Below, in pieces: positions 55,612 through 64,000 of a DNA stretch of 64,000 nucleotides. The notes under the pieces are model-generated. The model was given only the letters and a program-made list of their open reading frames with translations, had not been told where the DNA came from and did not search any database. Source of the stretch: Euryodendron excelsum (lineage: Eukaryota; Streptophyta; Magnoliopsida; Ericales; Pentaphylacaceae). The DNA lies in the NCBI GenBank assembly GCA_033060915.1, contig CM065393.1, positions 5,089,001 to 5,153,000 on the forward strand. Direction: 5' to 3'. Each line of letters begins with the position of its first letter. Position 1 is the first letter of the stretch. Both the position numbers and the translations under genes were made by a program.

Positions 55612-57062
55612 CTAGGTGCCAATGACCTTCTCATCGATCAAATCTTGTATTTTGTATTTCAGGATAAGATAGTGCTTAGTATCATACCCTTGTCTTTTGG
55701 AATGACACTCACAAACAAGAGTCGGGTTGAAGGTAGGGGTAAAGGATTTGGTAATGGTGGGGCATGTATGGGGGCTAGAAGCTTGGCTTGTATAAGGCCA
55801 TGGTAGGCCCTTGTTTGGGTGTAGGCTAGGGGGAAAAATGCACAAGGTCGACGGGCCTGCCTGTAGGGGTTGATATGTGGTTGGACTACTATTGGCCTAG
55901 GAGCAGGTGCTTGAATAGCCATGGGTGGCTGAGACTGGTGTTGCGGGTGACATTGTGGTGACTGAGCAAATAAAATGGTGGACACTTCTTCCTCCTTTCG
56001 GCCTATTTCCCATGTTATGGGTACCTTCTTTCCTAAAGTTGTAGAAAGTTCTTCAATTTTAGCATAGGGGTTAATGATCCTCCTAGTTTTTAGGCCATTG
56101 TCTATCTTCTCCTCTTGCATGATCAACTCTGAGAAGCTCTTCCCTATGCTTGTGTAGAATTTTTCATAGTATATGCCTTAGAAGGTATGCACGAAGAGTT
56201 GCACAGTATATGCCTTAGAAGGTATGCACGAAGAGCTGCACATACTCCTTCTCTTTTAAAGGGGGTTGACTTGTGCTGCTACTTCTCTCCACCTAAGGGC
56301 ATAACTTTTGAAACTTTCTTTATCTCCTTTGCTCATTATTATCAAAGACCAATGATCATAAGTGAAGTCTATATTGTGGCAATATTGGGCCTTAAATGCA
56401 TTAACCAGCTCAATCCATATTGTGATCTTCCTTAGATCGAGTCGAGTAAACCATTGCACCGCAGACTCAGTGAGATTGTGTTAAAAGAGTTGCATGAGAA
56501 GTTTTGGGTCATTCTCATAGCCACTTAATGCCCTAGTATAAAGGCCAAGGTGGGTTATAGGGTTTCTAGTGCCATCGTACTTTTAAAAGTCAAGCATTTT
56601 GAACTTGTTCAGTCTTAAGTGGTCCAAGAAGAAGCACAACTCGTCATAGGAGGTGAGCCCGAAAGTGTCATGGCCATGGAGCTTTACAATGAGTCTTCTA
56701 ACCCTTGAATCTTCAAGCTAAGAGGGTTTGGAAAGATTCTTTCTGTAGCAAGTGAGAGCAGTATGGTCTCTCCTTCTTCAATGTTAGCCCCCTTGGAATC
56801 TTTTTTGTTTTTTCCTATAGTTCCAGATTGAAGCACAATCCTTGGGTTGACGCGTTCAGAGTCTTTGGGAAATACTATAAATAAGGATGGGGCTAAAGCA
56901 GCATCTTTCACAGCCATGGCTTGGATGAGCTTAAACATTTCATTGATCTTGGTTCTCATCTTGTTGACCTCTTCTCGAGAGACTGAGGAGGACTCGTCAA
57001 AATTGGCTGCCATTAACAAATCTCTTTGTCGGGTAACGATCAGGTCTTTAGGTGGATGTTAA
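55612..57062 (-). pseudogene. gag pseudogene of the Tat/Ogre-like element
   Basis: In element sense the N-terminal part (from about 57019) is a charged helical region (VSREEVNKMRTKINEMFKLI). The capsid core (56256-56459) has the Ty3/gypsy gag pattern QWFTRLDLRKITIWIELVN, then F..Y and SFKSYALRWREVAAQV. The C-terminal part (55659-56126) begins with the KIDNGLKTRRIINPYAKIEEL block and becomes Pro/Gln-rich. A stop lies near 56690. A 37-bp tandem duplication at 56168-56241 shifts the frame between core and C-terminal part. No zinc knuckle or protease is visible downstream. Confidence 0.75.
56168..56241. repeat. 37-bp tandem duplication inside gag
   Basis: 56168-56204 and 56205-56241 differ at one base. 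Because 37 is not a multiple of three, the duplication shifts the reading frame. Confidence 0.9.
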
Positions 57063-58560
57063 TCTTTCTTAGAAGCAATGATGACTTTTTATAGTGTAGT
57101 TTCTACTAACGAAAAAGAAAGAAAAAGGAAAACAAAGACACAAGTCACGCATTGGTATTTGATATTTAGAAAACTTTATGCGATGCATGCCTCAAGGGTG
57201 TTCCTTTTCGAGATGGAGATTAATCATGATGCATTCAGCTTGCTTTTTGGAGATAAGGGGTTTACCCCTGTATGCAGATACCTTACCGTCAATTGAGAAC
57301 ATACATTCATTTAGTTATTCACGCAAAAAATAAAGAAGTATATTAAACTTTGAGTTTAAATACATAAGGAGCCGAAGTACATTTTAATAGGGGAAGAGGG
57401 AACGTTTTCCTTGGGACTTTCATCTATCTACTTTTATATTTGAAATTCTAAACTACTTTTAAGTCTTTGGATTCGTCTTCCTTGAGTTTGATGTTGAGGA
57501 GGTCATTGAGAGACCTTATTGTCTAGTTGCCCATTGTCTTCTTGGCAATCGTATCTCCATGAGCATAGAGGAATTGGGACCCCTCTTTATGGAATGACTT
57601 GAAATATATGCCATGAGCTCTTAGGGTTACGTGGGAACCTTTAGAATTTTGGTAGGTTTTATACAAGGGAGAGTGAGTTGGTGTCACTCTCCATGAGTTG
57701 ATCATATGCATGAGAATGCAGTGACTTGAGTTACTTTAAAACTGTTGTCTTGAAATGGAGTATTGAATGCATATATGTGTATGCCAAGAATATAGAAAGA
57801 GAGATAATTCAATTATAAAGTAAATATGCATGCATGAGCTTATATACAAGCATTATAACAGCAGGAATAGATAGGAATAAAGAAAAGTAAAGCAGTCGCC
57901 CTTTTCCTCCATAGTTTTGAAATTGACGTACGTGTCTTAAATTTGACAGAAGTTCGATTATGCATGATTTCTACATGAGTATGAGATTGAGAATCTACTA
58001 ATGCTTCCTAAGAAGGCACGGTTCCCAGACCTACAAACCTATGCCCATTCTCCGAGGTGGTGCTATTATCGATTGGTGATCTGAGCGGGCGACCATCATA
58101 AGGCCATAGGCTAAGAAACTAACACAGCATCCGCCCATAACCAAAGTATTGTCCCTCTTCTAACTAGAAGGGTTGTAACTAGGTAATAATGCAAATATGC
58201 AAATGCGAGTGCACGTGCAGTATGTGTGCGTGCGAAATTTTAAAAAATAGAGAAAATGTTCCAATAACTCCCATCCATTCTATTCATTCATGGCATATAT
58301 GGCAATTAATATGACATAAAATAAAATGTGAATAAAGGTCCACCTACAAAATAAAATGCACAAAGTCAGTACATTGTTAACAAAATTAATGCAAGATAGA
58401 ATGGTTGAATATAAATTAAATGCAAGCAATGACAGGTTCTTCAAAATAGTTTTCAAAGGTTTGATTTCGAAGAATTTGAAGTCGATAGAATTAGACAAAT
58501 CAATCGAAGATTCTAAATGACTGAACGGTGAAAAGACATGATAATGGTTTAACCCTCTGA
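57063..58560 (-). other. leader region between PBS and gag
   Basis: This is long for a gypsy leader. A minus-strand open stretch of 62 codons (57523-57711, starting MHMINSWRVTPTHSP) is present but I do not recognise it. Ogre elements carry an extra ORF in this position, so it could be a remnant of that, but there is no sequence support. Confidence 0.4.
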
Positions 58561-58580
58561 GCATCCCCAACGGAGTTACC
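58561..58580 (-). promoter_or_regulatory. primer binding site, tRNA-Arg type
   Basis: On the minus strand it reads GGTAACTCCGTTGGGGATGC directly after the LTR end. It resembles the TGGCGACTCCG(C/T)TGGGGA site of Ogre/Tat elements (tRNA-Arg). Confidence 0.65.
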
Positions 58581-60541
58581 TGTTGTCTCACCCTAATTCT
58601 TCGCACTCAGGAAAATACACAAGCAGAAAAAAAATACGGTACTCTGTCATTAGAACTCATCCTCCTAAAAGGATGAGTGTGACTAGATTTGAACTTGAAA
58701 TTAATTTGATTAGGGATTTTTGGAAAAGATTTAGAGTCGCCACCTAAAACTAAGTGCAATCCGATGATTAAACTTAGAATTTTTGAAAAGGTTTTGAAAA
58801 AACTTCCTCAAGAGAGAGTTTTTAAGAAAATAGGTTGTTTGGCAACCTTTAGAAATATTTAAGCCCTTTTCGAAAATAACTCCGTTTTGGTCTCTCAAAA
58901 ACAGTGATTTTAAGTTTAAAGGTTGGTTACCTATAGGGAAAATGTACTAGGTTATCCCCCTATCCCACCATTACTGTACCTACAAGTCTTTCTACCCTAG
59001 GTTCACTCATTTAGAATCTTTGATTATCCAATGTCTAATTATATTTACTTTGAAAATTTTAGAAAGAGGGTTTCATGTAATGCATAACATACAAGAGTAA
59101 AAAAAGAATTTGATTTTGAAAATATATTTGAAGAGAGAATTTGAAATTTGAAAGAGATTGTGGAAAATAAAAAACTTAAAAAAAGGTTGTGGAAATTGAA
59201 AACTTGAAAAAGATTATAGAAGTGGATATTTAAAAAAGATTGTAGAATTGAAAACTTGAAAAAGGTGATGATTGCACCTATAAGGGTTGCCTACGTATCC
59301 ATTTGTTGGGAATCAGGTCAATTATAGTTCAAACCCGGGGCCCGATTAAAAATAAAAACTTCGAGGTCTTTTTTTATTTGAAAAGACACTTTAAGGCCTT
59401 TAGAAAGTTCAACTTGAAAAGATTTGATTTGGAACTTTGACTAGATGATTTGAAATTGAACTTGGCCTTGATTAGAAAAAATTGAGTTGAGCTTTGAAAT
59501 TATCTTGACTTAGATTGAAGTTTAAAAAAAAAACCATTTTAGTTGAGAAAAGAATTTTAGAAAAGAGTTGAAACTTTCTAACTTTAGGGTTAGGGTTGAA
59601 CTAGGGTTTGGCCTCCTAGGGCTTAGGTAACCTAGAGTTGAAGCATGCAACTGAATTAGAAAGATTTTCTTTGAAATTGAAAGGTTTGATTTTAGAAAAT
59701 TAAATTTTACGAAAGCTTTGAATTACAAAAGTCTTGATTTAGAAAGATCAAAAAATAATTTGATGTAGAAACACTTGTCTTGAAAAGACTTGTAAAGATT
59801 TGACTTGATTTAGAAATGTTTGATTTGGAAGAATTTGAAAAGTTAGAATTTAGAAAACTTGAACTTAGGAAAACTTTGAATTAAGAAAATTCCATTTCAG
59901 GAAAGTTCTATTTTTGGAAAGTCTTCATTTTAGAAAATATTTGAGTTTTGAAAATATTTGAATTTAAAAATATTTGAACTTAGAAAGATTTGAAATTTAG
60001 AAAAACTGGAAAGTTTTAATTTTAGAAAGATTGAAATTCGGAAAGATTAGAATTAAGAAAGATTTGATAGTTTGAAATTTTAAAAGTCAGAATTTGAAAA
60101 GATTTGAAATTAGGAAACATTTGACTTTTATTTTCTAGAGTTAAAGATTGAATTTTATTTTCAAAAATAGATGATTTGATTTTGTTTCTAAAATTGGAGG
60201 ATTTGATTTGGTTCCTAAATTGAAATATTTGATTTGACATGAAATTGAAAATGTTGAATTTTAAAAATCTTCAATTTTGAGATCTATGATTTGGTAAGAA
60301 AAGAGATTTTGGAGATCTATGATTTGATGTAGAAAATAGAAAGTCATAATTTTAATAAAGGAATTTGGGTTTCCTATCCATGGATTATATGGCTTGACTT
60401 GGACTTCAAGGTAAAAAGTTTTTGGAAAGTAGATCTTTGAAAATAGTTTTTTTGGAAGTATATTTGCAAAACTACTTGGAAAGATATTTGAATATGGACT
60501 TTTGCAAGTGTCTTGAATGTCTCACTTTCCTAAAACAATTC

Positions 60542-61130
60542 TGATGATGCAGCAATCTTGTGGTGTCTTGCCCCCGGGCTATCGATGAGCTCTCTCTCTC
60601 TCCCGTTGGCGTGTGGTCTCCTGTTCTAATCACACCGGTGTGGTGCTTGCCAAAAGCCCTTCGATGATCAGGTTAGATTTCGAAGAATGTCGCTACTTAA
60701 GGGTGTGTGTTGTTAGGGTTTCTCTTTGATACGTACTTGGAGAAGAAGGCCTTTGTTTTTCCTTTGTATGCACGCATAGCAACTGGTTGGCGACCTTTTT
60801 ATGTGGCGGTGTTCCATTGGAAGGTTAAATCTGTGGCAGGGCACTTGAGAGGGTCATTCCCCCACTCCATCATGACGTGTGTTAGAACTAAGTCAGGGGG
60901 AAGATGGTTGTCTCTCACTCACTCTACACCCATGCTTCAAGTGCACGCTACAGTGTCTGGTGTCAATTGTGGCTTTCACCAATTTGATGGGAAGGACGGA
61001 CAAAGCGAAAAGCACACCTGAGGGTCTGGTCTGCTCGGGAGTTGAAGGGAGCCAAGGTAAGGCTCTAATCGGAACGCGATCAGACATTTGGGAGGGTCTC
61101 TGGTCTAGTCGGGAAAATGTCACCACCAGA
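60542..61130 (+). repeat. left terminal inverted repeat
   Basis: About 589 bp. It contains a CT-rich stretch (60589-60603), an ACACCGGTGTGGTG palindrome near 60635 and an open frame of 104 codons at 60707-61021 whose counterpart in the other TIR is only partly open. Confidence 0.8.
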
Positions 61131-61364
61131 TGCCCCCAATTCATCTAGCCATCTGCTTGGGGCTAGGGGAGTTCCACGGGTCAGCCCACCATTGAAATTT
61201 CGAGGGTTTTTATGGTGAGGCCGGTGCAATGATGGCTATAGCTGTCGTGCCACTTCATGTACCGCCACGCGGCAATTGGGGGTTGGCAATTGGAAGTCGA
61301 AAAGACGTATCGAATCCCAGCCGTTGATGTCCAATCACCGCAGGCCATCTAGGCTGTTAATTTC

Positions 61365-61732
61365 AAAGACTTGGGGGGAGTTTTGGTAGGCGATTTCCCT
61401 TTTTGCCTCCTCACTTGCCTTAGTCGAATTTTCTGCACAACACAGAGAGAAACAGAGAAATGAACCTTTGTCTCCGTCCTCCATCTCTGTCGTCTTCGGC
61501 CTGTTTATAGGATACCGGTCCTCTACGACGCGTCGCTGATTGTCGTCCAAAGGCTTAGGGGGAGTTTTGTTAGGTGATTTCCCTTTTTGCCTCCTCACTT
61601 GCCTTAGTCGAATTGTCTGCACAACATAGAGAGAAATAGAGAAACAAACCTTTGTCTCTGTCCTCCATCTTCGTCGTCTTCGGTCGGTTCATAGGATACC
61701 CATCCTCTACGACGCGTCGCCGGTTGTCGTCC
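61365..61732 (+). repeat. 184-bp tandem duplication in the cargo segment
   Basis: 61365-61548 and 61549-61732 match closely. Each contains GCCTCCTCACTTGCCTTAGT, CTTTGTCTC.GTCCTCCATCT and CTACGACGCGTCGC. The text looks like a plant 5' leader. Confidence 0.85.
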
Positions 61733-62080
61733 GAACTCGCCGTCGGCATCTTATGATGCGGTAAGGCCTATTTCTCAATTATATGTATTGGTTCGCAACG
61801 CATTGTGTTTGGGTATTTGAAAGAACGGGCTAGATTCCTAACCTATCGTGGTTTGTTGAAAGGCCGGAGTTCCTAAAGTCCACTCTTAGGGGCGTGTGTG
61901 CGTTATTCAAACCAATGCTTGATAGGATTAGGGACGACAGGTTGTTGGGTACGATGGCGAACCCAAAGTATGTTAGTTTGGACTCTGAAAAGACCGATTC
62001 GAATGAGTTTAGGGTTGTGAGGCGTGAGACCCAAGAGGAGGCCTCCGTCGGAAACTATGGGGCGTCTTTGGATGTTCTGG
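61733..62080 (+). pseudogene. possible captured host gene fragment with one intron
   Basis: After the duplicated leader an ATGATGCG is followed directly by GTAAGG (donor-like, 61761-61766). About 125 bp later CTCTTAG precedes GGGCGTGTG (near 61890). Joining these sites keeps one frame into an open stretch of about 60 codons that includes LDRIRDDRLLGTMANPKYVS and ends in the right TIR. I do not recognise the protein. Capture and splicing are inferences; no host parent is in the window. Confidence 0.4.
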
Positions 62081-62658
62081 TGGTGACGTTTTCCCAACCA
62101 AACCAGAGACCCTCCCAAACATCTGATTGGGTCTCGATCAGAGCCTTACCTTGGCTCCCCTCGATTCCCGAGCAAACCAGACCCTCGGGCATGCTTTTTT
62201 CTCTATTCGTCCTTCGCATCACATCGGTGAGGGCCACAACTGACACCGGATACTGTAGCGTGCACTCGAAGCATAGGTGTAGAGTGTGTGAGGGACAACT
62301 ACCCTACCCCCAACGCAGTTTTGACGCAAGTCAAGATAGAGTGGGGGAACGACCCTCTCAAGTGCCCTGCCACAGATTTGACCCTCCAATAGAACACCGC
62401 CATGTGAAAAGGTCGCCAACTACTCTCCATGCATGCATACAAAGGGAAAACAAAGGTCTTCCTCTCCAGGTACGCGGCAAAGAGAAACCCTAACAACATA
62501 CACCCTAGAGTAGCGACATTCTCCTAAATCTAACTTGATCTTCGAAGAGCCTTTGGCAGGCACCACACCGGTGTGCTTAGAATAGGAGACCACACACCAA
62601 CGAAAGAGAGCTCGTCGAAGGCCTGAGGGCAAAACACTATGAGATTGGTGCATCATCA
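62075..62658 (-). repeat. right terminal inverted repeat
   Basis: Reverse complement of the left TIR over about 584 bp, with scattered substitutions and few indels. Confidence 0.8.
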
Positions 62659-63606
62659 AATTCTAACCATGAAAAGATTAGAACTATTTTAGGGTTGTGA
62701 TTTAAAAAAAAAAAAAAAAAGTTTGAAATATGGAACATAATGATCACATTGAATATAACACTTTCTTAAAACAACCCTAACCATGGAATGGCTAAAATCG
62801 TCTTAAGATTGTGATTTTGATAAAAAAACAATTTAGAGTTTGAACCCAAACTTTGGACCTTAATGGTCACATTGAATATAACACTTTCCTAAAACAACCC
62901 TAATCATAGAATGGCTAGAATCATTCTTGGAGTGTGATTTTGAAAACAAGTTCGAAAGAAGAAAATTTTGAATGCAAGTTTTGAAAGAGAATTTTGATGC
63001 AAGTTTAAAAACAACTTTGAATGTAATTTTGAATATAAGGTATGAAAATGATAATTACAATGCAATGCGGTCGTGAACATATAAGGTCAAGCTTCATCAC
63101 ATAATAAAGAGGGTTGAACCTATACCATCTTAGGTTAAACTAGAAGAAAGCCCCCAGTACAGTGACCTTCAACAGGCCTTCCTCTGCATGAATTGGGGAA
63201 TCCCTTGTTTCTAGCATATTAAAAGAGTAGGTAGAAGATGGGGATTAAAATAGAAAAAAAATTCAAGTAGATTAGAAGAGAGAAGAGAGAGGGGGACAAC
63301 AAAAAAGTAAATAGAAAACAAACCTCATATTTTTCTTGTTTTGATTGCTTTGTTTGTTGTACTTGACTTGAGCTTTGAGTGATTTGAAGATACAGCATTT
63401 GATCATTAATGGTTTTTTTGAGGATTGTGTTCGAGTGTATAAGGTGTATGGAAGTTAGAGTTTGAGTATATGGAGGCTAGGGTTTGCAGAGGCTTGAGAG
63501 AATTAGGGTTTTGAGGGATTTTGAGTTCTTAAGTTTGCGGATCCTTTTTGCACAGGAAGAGGGTCTGTATTTACAGGCAAATCGAACATAAACTGACACC
63601 TGTTGC

Positions 63607-63641
63607 AGTGGCGCTAGGCCAATTTTTCGCTTAGCGCCACT
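63607..63641. promoter_or_regulatory. GGCGC palindrome in U3 of the right LTR
   Basis: AGTGGCGCTA (63607-63616) and TAGCGCCACT (63632-63641) are perfect 10-bp inverted arms, located just upstream of the decayed TATA box in element sense. It is the counterpart of the palindrome at 41846-41870. Confidence 0.65.
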
Positions 63642-64000
63642 ACAGCCACTTTGCAAAATTTTTGGGGTGGCAAGAAATAGATTTTTCAGCCTTGTGATGC
63701 AAGACAAAAGATTTGGGTGCCTATCCTAGTGACTACCATGCAATGTTTAGTCTAGTTTCACTAGAAGTGACTCTAGAAAGTTCGAAAATGATCCAAAAAG
63801 CTGGGGATGGAAGAGAACCCCTAAAAGGGTGCCCCAGAGGTAATTGACTTGATTATTAAAGTTGAAATAGTTAAAAAGGAGACCGGCCCACCAAGGGCAA
63901 AACGGTCATTTCGCGCCCGGCTTATCGGAATATACTCAGAATGGTCCACAAAGATACTAGAAAGCTATGAATATTATTAGAAGCATCCCTAGAAGGTAAC

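Larger units (their letters stand above)
60542..62658. mobile_element. 2,117-bp element with about 585-bp terminal inverted repeats and host-like cargo
   Basis: It starts TGATGATGCAGCAATCT and ends (reverse complement) TGATGATGCACCAATCT. The inverted repeats span about 60542-61130 and 62075-62658 and agree at roughly 85% by eye. The central 944 bp is GC-richer than its surroundings and looks like host promoter/leader/exon DNA. No transposase is present. Long TIRs with cargo suggest a Pack-MULE-like or foldback element, but the 5-bp duplication does not fit the 9-11 bp usual for Mutator. Confidence 0.8.
60537..62663. repeat. 5-bp target duplication AATTC around the long-TIR element
   Basis: AATTC at 60537-60541 and 62659-62663. 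The uninterrupted sister LTR reads AAAACGATTCTAACC near 51315, which fits a single original copy. Confidence 0.75.
49285..64000 (-). mobile_element. Tat/Ogre-like gypsy element without pol, extends past the window
   Basis: Left LTR is 49285-52822, internal region 52823-58580 and right LTR 58581 onward. The PBS beside the right LTR and gag on the minus strand show that it runs right to left. The two LTRs are close relatives of each other and of the two solo LTRs. Internal order in element sense is PBS, 1.5-kb leader, gag remnant, about 2 kb of noncoding DNA, tandem repeats and polypurine tract. No RT, RNase H or integrase text was found, so it is a non-autonomous derivative. Confidence 0.8.
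58581..64000 (-). repeat. 5' LTR of the Tat/Ogre-like element, runs off the window
   Basis: In element sense it ends at 58581 with GTGAGACAACA, retaining the canonical CA that the sister LTRs have lost. It is interrupted at 60542-62658 by the long-TIR element. By alignment with 49285-52822, about 220 bp remain beyond base 64000. Confidence 0.8.

Noticed and set aside
57078..57296. Plus-strand frame beside gag
   Set aside because: Opposite to the element's coding direction and without family resemblance.
60707..61021. 104-codon open frame in the left TIR
   Set aside because: The matching frame in the right TIR is closed earlier and substitutions do not favour silent sites, so coding is unsupported.
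61894..62493. 199-codon open frame as one real protein
   Set aside because: About two thirds lies in the right TIR, read antisense to its copy in the left TIR. Only the first roughly 60 codons could be host-derived.
1..64000. tRNA, rRNA, riboswitch or bacterial operon features
   Set aside because: No B-box-containing cloverleaf, rRNA text or ribosome binding site pattern was noticed; tRNA-like hits were only retroelement primer binding sites.

Overview
This is plant nuclear DNA, most likely from an angiosperm, and almost all of it is decayed transposable elements. It is AT-rich, with Ty1/copia and Ty3/gypsy LTR retrotransposons, a plant L1-type LINE with an RRM ORF1 and zf-RVT domain, an RTE-type LINE fragment, an 8-bp-TSD hAT-like element and several microsatellites. 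I found only one convincing host gene: a 71-residue Cys-rich (zinc-ribbon-like) protein on the minus strand at 12000-12215. I saw no rRNA, tRNA, CRISPR array or bacterial-type operon.

Left part (1-11508, plus strand). A gypsy-type LTR ends at 1082 and interrupts a Ty1/copia element. The pol pseudogene (RT and RNase H), 3' untranslated region and 3' LTR of that copia element follow, to about 4161. Next is an L1-type LINE (about 4162-11508): ORF1, ORF2 and a 24-A tail. Its ORF2 is split by a 1,346-bp solo LTR (7564-8909) bounded by the perfect 5-bp duplication CCAAG.

Host-like part (11509-14337). This contains the small zinc-ribbon gene, its GA-rich leader, an upstream region with an old local duplication, and a TA/TG microsatellite.

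Minus-strand gypsy element (14338-19610). It has a tRNA-Asp-type primer binding site, gag remnants and no recognisable pol. The 5' LTR has lost about 490 bp of its outer end.

Nested complex (19611-64000 and beyond). An RTE LINE fragment was hit by a small minus-strand copia element ('copia-1', LTR 186 bp). Copia-1 was then hit four times: (a) by a 5,520-bp solo LTR of a Tat/Ogre-like gypsy family (20548-26067, TSD ATGAT); (b) by a Sirevirus-like copia element ('copia-2', 27817-44426), which itself carries a non-autonomous hAT element (29125-30550) and a second solo LTR of the same Tat/Ogre-like family (38462-43426); (c) by a 2.2-kb TRIM-like element (46097-48339, TSD GAAGA); and (d) inside its 5' LTR, by a pol-less Tat/Ogre-like element (49285 to beyond 64000). 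The right LTR of (d) carries a 2,117-bp element with about 585-bp terminal inverted repeats and apparently captured host sequence (60542-62658). Nesting is four levels deep in places, and most boundaries can be read to the base from target-site duplications.

Nothing here looks like a working multi-gene system. The most unusual items are the long-TIR element with a 5-bp duplication and a captured, internally duplicated host-like segment; the exact 98-bp three-monomer higher-order repeat inside a solo LTR; the tandem arrays in the Tat/Ogre-like 3' region; and the recurrent GTCGAC-type palindromes in the Sirevirus-like LTRs.
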